Assembly (NCBI GenBank): GCA_027186245.1
Contig: CP114497.1
Span: 6,951,501-7,015,500, forward strand
DNA: 64,000 nt
Source of the DNA: Coriaria nepalensis
Taxonomy: Eukaryota; Streptophyta; Magnoliopsida; Cucurbitales; Coriariaceae
Reading direction: 5' to 3'
The translations under genes and the position numbers were made by a program. Of this stretch, positions 9,654 through 21,017 are shown one piece after another. The notes beneath the pieces were generated by a model. That model searched no databases, was not told the origin of the DNA, and saw only the letters and a list, made by a program, of their open reading frames with translations. The number at the start of each line of letters is the position of its first letter. Position 1 is the stretch's first letter.

Positions 9654-12600
9654 TTATTCACTAGCAGCCTCAGAACGAATCTTCTCATATAAGCGATATA
9701 TCATAGTGGACTTGGACATCTGCGGTTCCCTTTCTAGCACAGCAATCACATCCCTCACACTGATACTCCGAGCCACCCTTGCTTGTGATGATGCCACCGC
9801 TTGGCTCCTTCCAAATTTCCTACTAGCCCCTGTTTAGAATTGGGTAAAAAGAAAATAAACAATAAACAATGCAAGACCATGAAGAAGAAGAGGAAATAGA
9901 GGACATACAACAAAACCCAACCCAATGAATAAACTATATCATTTTCAAATCAGACTCACCGGACAGACCAGGAGTTCCATTGCTACCCTTTTTCTCTGCT
10001 TCTTGATTATCCTTCACATTTTTCCCCGATGCTGATGAAGGCTTACGCATGGCATCTTTACTTGGCTGAGAGCCAGATGCAGAATCCATTCCTCCTTCAC
10101 GCTTTTGCCGGGCTTGCTCGGCCATAAGTTGCCATTTTGACAACATGTCATCTCCTCCAACAGCAGCCCGAGCAGCAACATTTGCTGCAGTTGTCCTCAT
10201 CTTGTCATCATCCTCTTTATTTACCTACACCATAGAACAAACCAAAATGAGCATTTTTTGTTTCTTTTATTTAACCAAGCAGTAACAATCGGACCAAGTG
10301 GTAGAAAAATTTTCTTGATACCTTGACTGCTTTAGAACGACCCTCATCTTTCTCCTTATCACCAGAAACTCCATTGGCATCCTCGGGCTACATTAACAGA
10401 TGATGCTAGAGAGTATCAGGAAAAAGGGCCTTTAACTAACAAAGTGACAGAAGCAAGAAAGCCCTTACTTCATTAAGTCTCCGATGCCTTTCTACCTCAG
10501 CCTGTTTCTTATCCCATTCTTCCCGAGCCTTCCGATTCATTAGCATGATTTGGTGCCTGACATCTGAGGTAAGAACAGTTCTGTGTCTGGGCTTCTCAGA
10601 ATCCACCCGCTATAAAGAGGCACAAATCATAACATGTAATGATGCAAGATATAGTACTAGACATAGAATAAGAAAAGAAAAAGAAAAAATCAACACTGAC
10701 CTGTTTTGAGAGTCTGATTAGATTACTGATTAGCCCTCGCATTCTCTCCTCCACACACTGAAGACAGAGTTGCATTCCGTAAGAAGACTACAAACATATT
10801 ATATTGTAAATGACAGTCACTAGCATCTTACCAGTGACAGGCATTTTTCAACATCATTGCTTAAACTCTTCAAACCACATTTGGCCACTGCAACAAGAGG
10901 GACACCAGTTAGAGATGTGAACTTTTGACAGGAATAGAAGTGCAAATACCCATGGAATTAGGGTACCCAGCATACACTGAAAGGGGGAAAGAAGAGAATT
11001 AACTGATTTCTGCTAATTTTTTCTGTAATGGATTCTTTTGAAGAATCAGCCTTTCTTCTTCCTCGTGCACAAACCTTCGTGATGCTTCTGATAATCGACT
11101 GTCCTCCTTGCCACTAGAAAATAGTTGTTCTTCCTCTTCCTATCATGAGCAGAATATTAAAAGATGAGAGAGAGAGAATCAAATAAAAAGCTTTTCATCT
11201 TCAAGGGTGAGAGAAAATACAAAGCTTGAAGCATACCCTAAGATTAACTCCACTAACAGCAGTGACATCATTCAGTAGATCGATGCTTTGTTCTGAGAAG
11301 GCACCGCCTACTTTTTGCTTCTTGCTGCAGATATCCAATAAAATAGATGTAAACACTTTTTGAGAAAAGGGTGACATGGACAAATGAAAAGATAATAAAG
11401 AAACAAATAGAGGCCGTCACAGCGCCATGAGAAACCAGATTGATCATTTCACCTTGGCAGGGGTGGTGAACCACCAACAGCTTCAAGTGGTTTCTTCTGA
11501 CCAGTCAATGGCTTCTTTGGAGGGGTCCGATTCATTGCAGTAGCAGCAGTTAAAGTAGGATTTCGACAGCCCAACTGATAAATACAGAAGCAAAAATGAG
11601 GTTTTGTCATATATGTTCAAAAGCGCAAGCCTTATGCATGAATAGGTTTACCATGGCATTATGGTCAAGTTGTGCTGTCGTCTTTTGGGGAACTAAATTT
11701 GAGGATACTAGGCTAGTAGATGCTGGAAAACCCAGTTTAGAGGAGTGAAGCTCTAAAGCCTCATCCTTTGAACTTACTGATGTCATATTTCCTTGTTCGG
11801 CCTCGAAATTGGAAATAGTAGGCAACCCATGTGAACTGGGCTGTTGATTTTTCTGCTGCTCAGTAACCTGATCAGTTGGCTCCTGTTTTACGTAAGGCAT
11901 TGATGAGTAAGGGCCAGAATTATGGTCTCTACTTGCATTGGATTTCCAAGGCACTGAATTCTGTTGTGAAGTTAAGTTACTTGAAAAGTGTGGAAGTGAT
12001 CCACTTTGCACTCTCTTGGGGTCATTGATAGAGGGTTTCCTTTCAAAACTGGGAGAATTCATCATGTTTATGCCTGAAACGTCCCCTACTAATGGACTTG
12101 ATCCCATACTTTGCTGTTGTGTAATTGACCTGATAGGGGTCTCATGAGGTTGTGGTTTGAGAGAAGAAGTGGAAGTATTCATGTTTGTTCCTGAGTATGG
12201 GTGATTGTTACTACCACTGGTTCCATACATGGCAAGGGGTTTCTGCTGAAAGAGAAGTTGTGGCTGCTGCTTTTCAAGACCAGAAGAAGTTCCACTACTG
12301 TCTGGTTGCCGTTCTGCTTCTCGAGCAGACTGTGAACTGTTATCCATTGCCAAATAGTTTGAATCAGTCTTTACTTGGGATACTGATGAAGGCATTTGAG
12401 ATGGAACTACAGGGGAATTGACACCCTTCTGATGAAGTTGAGCGAAGGAACGAGGATCTGTGAAGTTTGTGGGACCACCACTGACAGATGGCATCCTTGG
12501 AGACATTTGCCGCAATGCAGGTGGAGACTGAAATTGGGAGACTGGTTAGGACGTAGATGGAGAAAACTAAATCACATCTTGATCTTCATGTAAAAGGTCA

Positions 12601-13866
12601 TCAATTGAGAGTAATAAGATCTTATATTCATGTCAACCTATTTTGTTGCTTACCTGTGATTGCACTTTAGTGACTGCCACTCTTAGCATATGATCCCCTA
12701 CAAGAGTTCTCATGTGCTTGACAAAATCATCCTTGTTCATTTCATTTTTCTGGAACACAAATTATGAGGGGGATCAGAGATCAAGACAACAGGCTCACTC
12801 ATCTCAAAGATGTATAAAAGGGTCATTACAGTACATATACTTCATATTGATTACTAATATCAGCCAAGCCGAATAAAGGAATCGTGATAATGATACCTTT
12901 AGCTTGCTAAAGAGTGTTTGAAGTTGCATAGCTCTGTCTTTATCAAGCTGAGGCAATAATACAGGCAATAACAAGGCAAATGGCACTTGTTTACCACGAG
13001 TCATTTGGCTGCTTGCCTGCTCTGACACCATTGCCTGTTGATTACTCATCTTTTGTAATTTCATGTATTGAGTTTCATTACCTCTATTGTGCACTCTTTC
13101 TGGTTCATTCATCAAGACTTGATTTCTATCAGAAACTGGCAAACCAGTTGTTTGAGGCATCTGGCTTGGTACCTGCTGCCGATCATCTTGGGGTTGTTTC
13201 TGAGGTGCTTGGAGGTGGGTCCCATCATGCTGCTGTTGATGCTCAGAAACCGAGGCCTGTTGCTCTAGTTTCATTTGAGATGAATGCTGTTCATGCTGTA
13301 TTGGATGGTTAGTATTCTCATGTTGAATTGAAGCTTGAATATGTGGTAGTGGCTGAATGGAAGAGTTAAGGTCCCCATGAGACACTGCTGCAGCAAACAT
13401 GGTGATTCTCAGCTGAAGAAAACATGCTAATGACACTAACTAGAACTGCTTCATTGTATCCTTCTCTAGATTTCTGGTTCAATTCTTAAGCTCTTATCAC
13501 AGAAATAGTACAACAAATTCTTAAATATGAAATATAACAGAAAGTTGTTTACAAACTCCTGGGAATAAAACTCAAACCATCATGATTATAAAAGAGGTAA
13601 AGACCTTTTAGGGTTAGAAACCTAACCAGCATCTGATTCAGAGGGCTGAGAACTAGTGCAAGCATCGCCACCTATGTCTCTATTTAGGGCAGCCTGAAAA
13701 GCCTCCACATCCGCCCCAGAATGCATGGTCTCGTCCTGTGCAGACCAAACAGCCAGAAAATGTCAAGAATTTTCAAACGCCAATTACTTAAAACCGCCAG
13801 ATAATGCAAAAGGAAAATAGAAAGCACCTCGTCATCTTCAAGGAGCTTCACGATGGAGGGGTCCAT
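9654..13866 (-). CDS. TAF4: TFIID subunit TAF4 (TBP-associated factor 4)
   Basis: The encoded protein is a subunit of the general transcription factor TFIID in the nucleus, where TAF4 pairs with TAF12 through a histone fold. The model has 14 coding exons on the minus strand: 13828-13866, 13627-13735, 12897-13387, 12654-12749, 11652-12527, 11453-11574, 11237-11324, 11004-11139, 10832-10887, 10701-10757, 10469-10609, 10322-10387, 9960-10224 and 9654-9829. They sum to 905 codons plus stop. The start reads [13 protein letters not shown] and then [20 protein letters not shown], the plant TAF4 N-terminus. An RST domain lies around residues 175-245 ([16 protein letters not shown]). A Gln/Ser-rich middle spans about 245-540. 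The C-terminal TAF4 region includes [37 protein letters not shown] and a tail [19 protein letters not shown]. Plant paralogs are somewhat shorter or similar in length. No lesion is seen. Confidence 0.93.
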
Positions 13867-14446
13867 TATGCACGATAAACACCTCCACAAAACAGAATTT
13901 GAGCGGTTCAACAAGACCTAGAAGCTAGAATTAGGACTAATTCAGTTCAGTGATGGTGCTCATAATCGAACGAATCGACTAGAGGAAATCATCAAACATC
14001 CACATAAGATTGAAGCAATTCCAAACCGTCGAAAGTACACATTTAGACCGAGAATGAATTCAGATCCGTTGTTCTTGAGCAGTAGCAGAACTAATACAAA
14101 ATTCCGCGAAAATTTTTCTCGCAGAAGAGAATGGGAAGAATTGGGGAATATTGTACTGCATTAAATCGAGAAGAACAAACGAATGGGCCTTTGTTACTGT
14201 GTCGTTTCATTTTTCTAATGGACGAGTGATTTATTGGGCTCCGTGCCGCCCTTTTCAATATCTCATGGGCCATAGCCCAGCCCAAACATCCCGTCTTCTC
14301 TATTGTCTAAATAACCTCACTCTGCCACTGCAACTCTGCAACTCAGAGCTACTCTAAGAAATATTCATTCCAGAAGAGTTTCAGAGCACGAAAAAACAGG
14401 CTTGAAATTAGGAAGTTCTAAGAGAGAGAAGCAGTAAAGCGATTCG
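13867..14446. promoter_or_regulatory. Divergent promoter with site II-like TGGGCC/TGGGCT cluster
   Basis: This is the region between the TAF4 start (minus) and the Mpv17-like start (plus). Several TGGGCY/RGCCCA words are clustered: TGGGCT at 14235, TGGGCC at 14266 and AGCCCA at about 14274 and 14279. Such site II (TCP-binding) motifs are common upstream of housekeeping genes in plants. That they drive these two genes is inference. Confidence 0.5.
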
Positions 14447-15800
14447 ATGAGAGACGTACTTGAAATTTGGAGTTTTCGGCAACCAGCCAAGCGGTTGCTT
14501 CTCCATTGTGCCTGTGTTTCTGGCGTTTCTGGCGAATCCCCATTCCTTTTGAAACCATGGAGAGCTTACTATAGGTCGTATCTTCAAGTTAGCAAAACCA
14601 GAGAGGTTAGAAAGTTTCCTCACCGATTGAGTTCCCCTTCGCTCTGGAATTCATTTTCGTCTTCAATGTCGTCGTTATCGTCTTCTTCATGGAAATCGAA
14701 GACTGGATTTATCGGATGGTGTCTCGGCAAGTTTGAATCGCACCCGCTTGTCACGAAATGCATCACCTCCTCGCTAACTTATGCCGCTGCGGACTTAACC
14801 TTCCAGGTAGTATCCACAATTCCATTTTTTAGCTAGGATTTGCTCGAAAGATCTTATGAATTGCATGTACAATTAGAAATCGTCATCGATTTGTTCTTCC
14901 ATTTCCGTTGTCAAATTGACATAATGTTACTAAGTTATATATCTTGTCTCATGTGAGTAAATATTGTTCAGTAATAGAGAGTGGATTAGACTTTTTTGTT
15001 CAGTAAATATTGTTAAGTAATAGCGAGGAGGAAGACAATGCAATTTATGGTTTATCCCTAAGGTTTCAGTCATGCAATTTTTTAATCAGTTCAGCCAATT
15101 GTGGACTTCCAATCAAAAATGCTAATTTTGTGATTAAAGAAAAAAAATTGAATGTAGATGATCACAATTCCTGGTTCTACAATTTCGTTTTGACTTAAGC
15201 AGGATGACCCGTATGGCTGTGTATGGACTAATGATTTTAGGATCATCCTAGCGTTTTTGGTTTATTTTTGTGTCAAGAATCCTGCCAAAGAGGGATTGTC
15301 CTGACTACCTTGAAGAAGATTCTTTCGGGGCAGGCTGTCTACGGACCTTGTATAACAACCGTTTTCTTCTCCTATTGTGCAACTTTACAAGGTATACTAG
15401 GATGCATTTCCAACTCGTTTTTCTTCTTCACGTAAGTGATAATTGTTTGACGTCACTTGTTTGATCATGTTTCCAAATCCAGGTGAAAAATGGCCGCGAG
15501 GTTGTTACTCGATGGTCTTTTGTTTTTGCCACTATTTGATTTTTTCACATACAAATTTGTTCCTGTTCATCTACAGGTCTGTTAATGTCATATCCTCTTT
15601 CCCTCAAACCTTTTGAGCGATTAGTTTTATATCTTCTTATTGCTGAACTAATGAACACAATTCGGTAACTGGTTTGGCTAACATTGTTTGGAACTGTTTT
15701 TTGGCAGCCATTGGTGAACAGTTCATGTTCGTATTTATGGATGATTTATTTGACATACAAGGCGAGCTTTAAAAAAGTCTATAAACCCAGTTTCGCATAG
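14447..15800 (+). pseudogene. Mpv17/PMP22-family membrane protein gene, decayed
   Basis: The Mpv17/PMP22 family comprises small four-helix proteins of organelle inner membranes or peroxisomes. Exon 1 (14447-14806) is open: a Ser/Arg-rich presequence, then FIGWCLGKFESHPLVTKC and SSLTYAAADLTFQ, family-typical. The next exon (from 15203) reads RMAVYGLMILGSS, then an in-frame TAG, then FWFIFVSRILPKRD. An extra base then shifts the frame before LTTLKKILSGQAVYGPCITT (to about 15391). The following exon (from about 15482) has GENGREVV, then a deletion and another shift before LPLFDFFTYKFVPVHLQ (ending 15576). The last exon (15709-15800) is clean: PLVNSSCSYLWMIYLTYKAS. Domain order is complete, but one stop and at least two frame shifts make an intact product impossible as sequenced. 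A functional paralog elsewhere is likely. Confidence 0.8.
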
Positions 15801-16595
15801 CAGTTTTGATTTGGATCAGTAAAGCTTCTAACTGTTTTGTTGGTCCTCTTGGAGAAGAAGAAGAGGGTAACATCCTTGTTCATATATAATCATCTTTTAT
15901 CAGCTTTTGAAAACAGCTAGTGATTGAACATGTATCATGCACCCTTATTTATTGATTTATTCATGTTAATGCTTTAGACACAACAATTGGAAAAATGATA
16001 ACAAATATTTCTTACAAGCCGGCAACATTTTCTAATTTGTTGGTATTTTTGCTTCTAAATAGGATCAAGATGAACAAAATGGATCATACCAATCAATTTC
16101 AATAGTGTGACCGTTACACTTAAAAACATGTCGTTTTTACGACTTGTCGTCATAGCACGTCGAGTTCCGAAACAATGGGACCGTCTAATTACTTCGAGTA
16201 TTAGATGTAGAATCATGTCGTCCATAGAACCCCAAAAATATCTATTACACGGCCGTACGATTTGAAAGGATAACTGCCGATGGTTCTTCTCCACGTGTAC
16301 AGACAGATCTCCAGTGGCGGGAGGATTCAATCCGTCGCTATAAATGTGGTAATTATAGCATTGGATTCTGGACAACCCCTGAAAGAATGGAAATGAAGAT
16401 GTGACGTGGCGATTACATTTTGCCGGGAAACGATAAATAACAACCAACAACAAAAATAATCAACCACATTCTAAAACACTCTCTCTCTCTATTCTCTCTC
16501 TCTCTCTATTCTCTCCCTCCCTATTCTCTCCCTCCCTCCTTTTCGGATCTCAGCTCCACGCCGCCCTAGAATTTGACCAGGAGCAATAAAGAACT
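15801..16595. other. Intergenic and promoter/5' UTR of the next gene
   Basis: A 132-codon minus-strand open frame (16055-16453) has no recognisable domain and lies in promoter-like sequence. I do not call it a gene. A TCTCTC-rich, CCCTCCC-rich tract at 16479-16540 looks like the 5' leader of the gene starting at 16596. Confidence 0.5.
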
Positions 16596-16982
16596 ATGGA
16601 GAGGATGGGCGGGATTATTGCCCCAGTGCGTCGGATTTGGGGTGGCGCCGCCTCTCGTCTGAGATTTCGGAGAAGCGGTAACGAGAAACTTCATTTTACG
16701 TGTTTATTCACATTTCAAGTTATAGTTTAGTTAAGTTAATTCTAATTAAGATGTGGTTAACTTGAACGGACAGGATTACCTAAGCTGCAACGAGATGTGA
16801 GGGCTTGTGAATACGAGGATGTGCACAAAATGTGGGAGATGCTAATGAGAAACGAGGAAGAGCTCGGACAATCTGGGAAATACAAGAAGAGTTCTCCATG
16901 TAGAGATCACGAGAGACCGGTTTGGAATCTGTTTGGTTGGGCTCAGTTTGCTCGTTGCCTAGGAGGCCGCAACTTTTCATGA
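16596..16982 (+). CDS. Small conserved plant protein of unknown function, 96 aa
   Basis: Two exons, 16596-16677 and 16774-16982, join in phase across AGCG|gtaacg...acag|GATTACC to give 96 residues plus stop. The N-terminus is MERMGGIIAPVRRIWGGAA with several arginines (RLRFRR), so it could be a short mitochondrial or membrane-proximal presequence. The second exon encodes LPKLQRDVRACEYEDVHKMW followed by an acidic stretch, then WNLFGWAQFARCLGG near the end. I have the impression of a conserved small plant family with the CEYEDVxxMWEML block but cannot name it, and no catalytic motif is visible. The start was chosen because it follows a pyrimidine-rich leader and gives the in-phase splice. Confidence 0.65.
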
Positions 16983-18731
16983 TTTATGGATTTGCCCCAT
17001 CATTAGATAAATCCTTTGCAAATTCATCCCTCCTCTCCCCCCCTCTGGATAAATGTGGTAGCTATCTCTCGGCTCTTGGCTCTTTGTTGAAGTTCCCAAT
17101 TTAATAACATCGGTTTTCTCTTCATGTTAACCGATTCCTTCGTGATCCGATCAGCTTAATTGATAGATCGATCCATTTTCTGTTGTCAGTTTTGTTATAT
17201 GGGTACTCCAAAATTTGGTTATTTCAAAGCTTATGTGGGCAGATTTGTTTACGTGTACATTCACACAAAATTATATTATTGACCGACTGAGAAAGTAGGT
17301 ATCACAGGGTATAAAACCAAGGTACTGGTTCAGTAATGAAAAAAGTAAAATGCAAGAAAAAGAAGTGAATGAAAAATATCTTTCTGATTGGTTGATTGAA
17401 ATAAATCGTACATACCTAGGCTATATGAAAGGAAACGAAACCACTAATATTCTTACATGTGTACAAAGAATAAGGAGATATGTTTTTACGAGAGTTATCT
17501 ATTTTAATTATATATAATATTTTTTACGTATAAATTTATCTATCCTTGAGATAAATCATGGTAAGTTTATCTAAAAATTATAACAAAAATAATAACAAAC
17601 TCTTCTGATGGGGCACCTTTTAATGAAACTGTGTCGTTTTCCTCTTTTGTATTGCTGGAACCAATTTGCATCGTTTTATCCTTTCTCTTTCTGATGTTCA
17701 ATACGACAATGGTTTGCATTTTTTTTGAATTTGGGCATTCATCCTTTATTACTGCTGCAGATTCGATGTTCATCCGAGATGGAAAGGACAAAGCTCCTTG
17801 AACTTCTTTGTTCAACAATGGAGGAATATATAGCTACCCGATGCAAAAACTGAATCGACATTAAACAATTGTGGATTTTAAGTATATTGAGTTAGTTGCG
17901 GATTAATCAAAATTTAAATTTGATCGGAAAATTAAATTGGAAGAAATCAGCCACCATCCGCTATTATAATGTCAACTAAAAAATAAATTAATAATTTATA
18001 TAATGTATTAAAATAATAAAAAAATTATTTTTTTATTATTTTATTTTAATTAAAATTCTTAAATCTTTTTATTTAAGATTCAATTATTTTAAATAAGACA
18101 TATTATTTCATTTAATAAAATAAGATATTAACCCGACTTTCGATAATTCGAACTCATCTACATTATTGTTGATTCTTTGCCCCTTTTCTTTAGTTGTGTA
18201 ATTAGTATTGTATGACTCACATTTTACACCTTTTTTTGTTTTTGCTAAACTCCCTTTTTCACTCTTCAATTTTAATGCCTTTTGGGTGAAGACTACTGGT
18301 ACCACGCTCAATCATGTACTATCATTTTTTACTGTTGTTGACATTGATTTAAATATTAAAGTAAAGAATTTTATACTAATTATTAATATTAATAATATAT
18401 AATTAATTATTAAGTTATTATATTTATATAGAAAAATTAGTCACTCATAGATTTCTATAAACTTAAGAGGCACATCCACTCTTTAGCTTAGTTCAACCGA
18501 TTGTCTCAGTTGAATAATTAAAAAACACCATACAACCGTACTTTCTACTTTTTTTACATTTACAATCGGACGGTGCGATTTTTCCAAGAGATGCAAAGGG
18601 ACGCCTTTGGAGGGCTTCCCCCCGGATCCGTTTTGGGCCTGGCCCGCCATCTAATAAACACCATACAACTACGAGTCAAAATAGCCATCCATATTGGATA
18701 ATTGTTTCTAAAAATAAAAAAATTAGAGGAG
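16983..18731. other. Intergenic, AT-rich
   Basis: An 83-codon minus-strand open frame (17567-17818) has a Lys-rich composition, no recognised motif and no codon-use support. I leave it uncalled. The stretch 17900-18450 is strongly AT-rich. A GC-richer patch at 18560-18650 (CTTCCCCCCGGATCCG) is unexplained. Confidence 0.5.
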
Positions 18732-18804
18732 TGGAGGTGCGGGGAATCGAACCCCGTGCCTCTCGCATGCGAAGCGAGCGCTCTACCATATGAGCTACAC
18801 CCCC
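18732..18804 (-). tRNA. tRNA-Ala (anticodon CGC)
   Basis: The 73-nt minus-strand sequence folds as a full cloverleaf: acceptor GGGGGTG/CACCTCC with discriminator A, D arm GCTC/GAGC, anticodon stem CTCGC/GCGAG with loop TTCGCAT, and T arm CGGGG/CCCCG with TTCGATT. The anticodon is CGC, reading GCG (Ala). The A box (TAGCTCATATGG) and B box (GGTTCGATTCC) are intact, there is no intron, and a T run for Pol III termination follows within about 20 nt (complement of 18710-18725). Confidence 0.97.
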
Positions 18805-19426
18805 ATCGTTGAGATATCCTAGTATGTTTTTCAATAAAATACTTTTTATTTCTTCAAACCTTCGAATTCTTAGCCATTAGAAGCATTGCACTTGGTGATT
18901 GCATAAAACGTTAATCAGTCGGCACCTCCGAAACGTGCCTTACGGCTCGCATTCCACCGCCAGTGGACTGATTTGCCATTAAATGTCTCATCAATCCCCT
19001 CACACTCTTCTCTGCAAACACTACTAAACTGAGAAACGCAATAACTACGCCCTGTAGCTCTATCTATTTTCGCCATACCTAATATAATCTAGTCCAATTT
19101 CATTTCACTTTTTTCAATTTTGCGACAAAAAAAGGGTTTTACCATCGCATGGTCCCTTGTTTTCTTATTCAATTTCCGTTTGGCGCTTTGTTATAATTAC
19201 AAAACTTTAATGTCAACGTAGTTCAAGGCCAAAGCGCATGGGTTCTTGTAATCACTGATCATCCTCTCCTTCTTCCTCCCACTCGCCCACTACTTACCTC
19301 CACGCGTTTTCTGCCTCCCCCTTCCCTCCCCATCTTCTCCCTTTTAATCAACAGCTTGCTGATCCTTCCTACCTTTCTTCTGTTTTCTAGAGGAAAAGAA
19401 AAGGTGATATTTTATATTTGGACATT
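18805..19426. other. Promoter/5' UTR of the first peptide gene, containing a compact inverted-repeat structure
   Basis: A perfect 8-bp inverted repeat (AATCAGTC at 18913-18920 and GACTGATT at 18966-18973) encloses a GGCAC...GTGCC hairpin and a second GC-rich arm. From 19260 to 19380 the sequence is CT-rich, as in plant 5' leaders. The last 35 bases before the ATG (AAAGAAAAGGTGATATTTTA...) resemble the leader of the second peptide gene. Confidence 0.5.
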
Positions 19427-20167
19427 ATGAAGGGTTCTATGAACTGGGTTTTGTTCTTGCGGGTCGGAATGGCTTTTATACTGGGCCTAAGCTTATCTCA
19501 CAACTTAGCAGGGTCATCTACTTTTGGCAAGTACTACTTCATATATATTTTCTGCAGTTTTTTATTGGATGATAATGTTAAATACGATTGCTTAACCGTT
19601 TCTGATGTTCTTGTGGTGGCATCGATTGCATTATATCCACGTAGATGAATCATCGAACACTTGTTTTATCAGATATTTGTGTTTCTCAGTCGTTGTCTCA
19701 CCGGTTCCCCGCTTCCCTACTTGAATGTTATCTTTTTTGCATGTCTGAATATCTATTACGACGATGCTGATGCAGATCGTTATAAGGATGTCAACCAGGA
19801 TCAGTCTGTCGCGAGCAGAAAGTTACTCGAAAAGGTACATGCAAAAGAACAGTTCGTTAATCTCTTTATGAATACGTAAGGGAGCAAATAGAGAAATGTA
19901 TATGTGATGTTTGTTACTTTGCAGGGGAATACTAATTACGAGTTTGGTAATAACCCGAGCAGTATCAGTGATCAGATGAATGCGGGTGCAGAATACGAAG
20001 CAAGCCTGGATGATTACAAAGGTGGGCCGTTCGATCCAGTGCCTACTGCATCAAAGCATTACGTGAAATCCGGACCGTTGAATCATGGGACACCAGTTGG
20101 CCCATTCCTTCCAGTCAAGCCTTCACCCCCTCCTTCTCTCCAAGATGATGACAGTGACACTCCTTGA
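19427..20167 (+). CDS. Candidate secreted peptide precursor A (tandem pair), 133 aa
   Basis: Three exons, 19427-19526, 19776-19834 and 19925-20167, give 133 residues. Intron 1 would use a GC donor (TTTG|GCAAGT), which is the position homologous to the GT donor of the neighbouring paralog. The N-terminus MKGSMNWVLFLRVGMAFILG is a clear hydrophobic signal sequence. The middle has DRYKDVNQDQSVASRK. The C-terminal exon contains LDDYKGGPFDP, NHGTPVGPFLPVKPSPPP and an acidic tail DDDSDTP. Asp-Tyr within an acidic context is the kind of site used for tyrosine sulfation in plant peptide hormones (PSY, RGF, CIF), but the sequence does not match those families. Function is unknown. A role as apoplastic signal or structural proline-rich peptide is inference. 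The start follows a leader shared with the paralog. Confidence 0.7.
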
Positions 20168-21017
20168 GTAATTTAGTTACTCCTCTGTCTACGCGTTGAC
20201 TTGTTGAGTTGTAATGAATTTCGTTTCTCTGTCTCTTGATATTAAATAATGTTCGACGCAGCTTAATCATGGGCTACCTGTTACTGTCTTATAACTGCGC
20301 TAAGTATTTTCTAATTTTGTTGGTTCACGTTATGATTAGAGTACTGATATATTCATAATCTTATTAATAAGCAGTTTAACGGTTTATTTAGATGATCATC
20401 ACCTTATCTTATCTTAACTGAACGGACTATTTAATATTATATCGAATAACCAAAATTCCAATCTTTAAAATAAAATAAAAAATAAAAAATAAAAAAAATC
20501 AAATTTGATTTCCCTTTTTTTTTTTTTTTTAATAATTAACTTTTGTCTGCTCAAATTAGTAGAAAAGTTATTATTAATTAGTTTGGGCCAACATTGATAA
20601 TTACGGCAGTTTGACCTGTTTGACCTTTTATCTATTGACTAATCCCTAAACCCTTATGGCCAAAATAGTAAAATAATCGCTTACTACTTGACCCTTTCGC
20701 GCTGGTTATAAGTAGAAGTTAATTGTTAACATTGTCTTAAGAGTTTGAAGGGTATGGATTCATCTTATTCTTTCTCTCACTCATGACAATATCTCCTTTA
20801 ACTCCACCACATTTTCTGGTTCTCTTTTCTCTTCTCTATTTCTCACCTGACGATCGAACAGGCTGCATTAATTTTTCTGTTTTTTTTTTTTTTTTTCTTT
20901 TTAGGGTTCAACAGCTTCAGCTTGTAATCTTGTGGGTGACAGGTCGACCGACTTTTTACGCGCACTTTATAGGGTTTTTTTTTTTCGTGAAAGAAAAGGT
21001 GTTATTTTGGACAGAAC
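20168..21017. other. Spacer between the tandem peptide genes; promoter of gene B
   Basis: No additional gene is seen. There is an AT-rich segment at 20455-20540, then promoter-like sequence. The leader just before 21018 (AAAGAAAAGGTGTTATTTTG) repeats the leader of gene A, which supports duplication including 5' UTR. Confidence 0.5.

Noticed and set aside
10950..10976. Possible 27-nt in-frame microexon in the TAF4 histone-fold region (good pyrimidine tract and AG, GT after)
   Set aside because: The intron that would precede it (10977-11003) is only 27 nt, far below the plant minimum, so it cannot be spliced between the flanking exons.
16055..16453. 132-codon minus-strand ORF
   Set aside because: No domain and no neighbouring exon structure; it lies in the promoter of the gene at 16596. 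It is most likely a chance frame.
17567..17818. 83-codon minus-strand ORF
   Set aside because: No recognisable motif and low-complexity Lys/Ile ends; nothing supports transcription.
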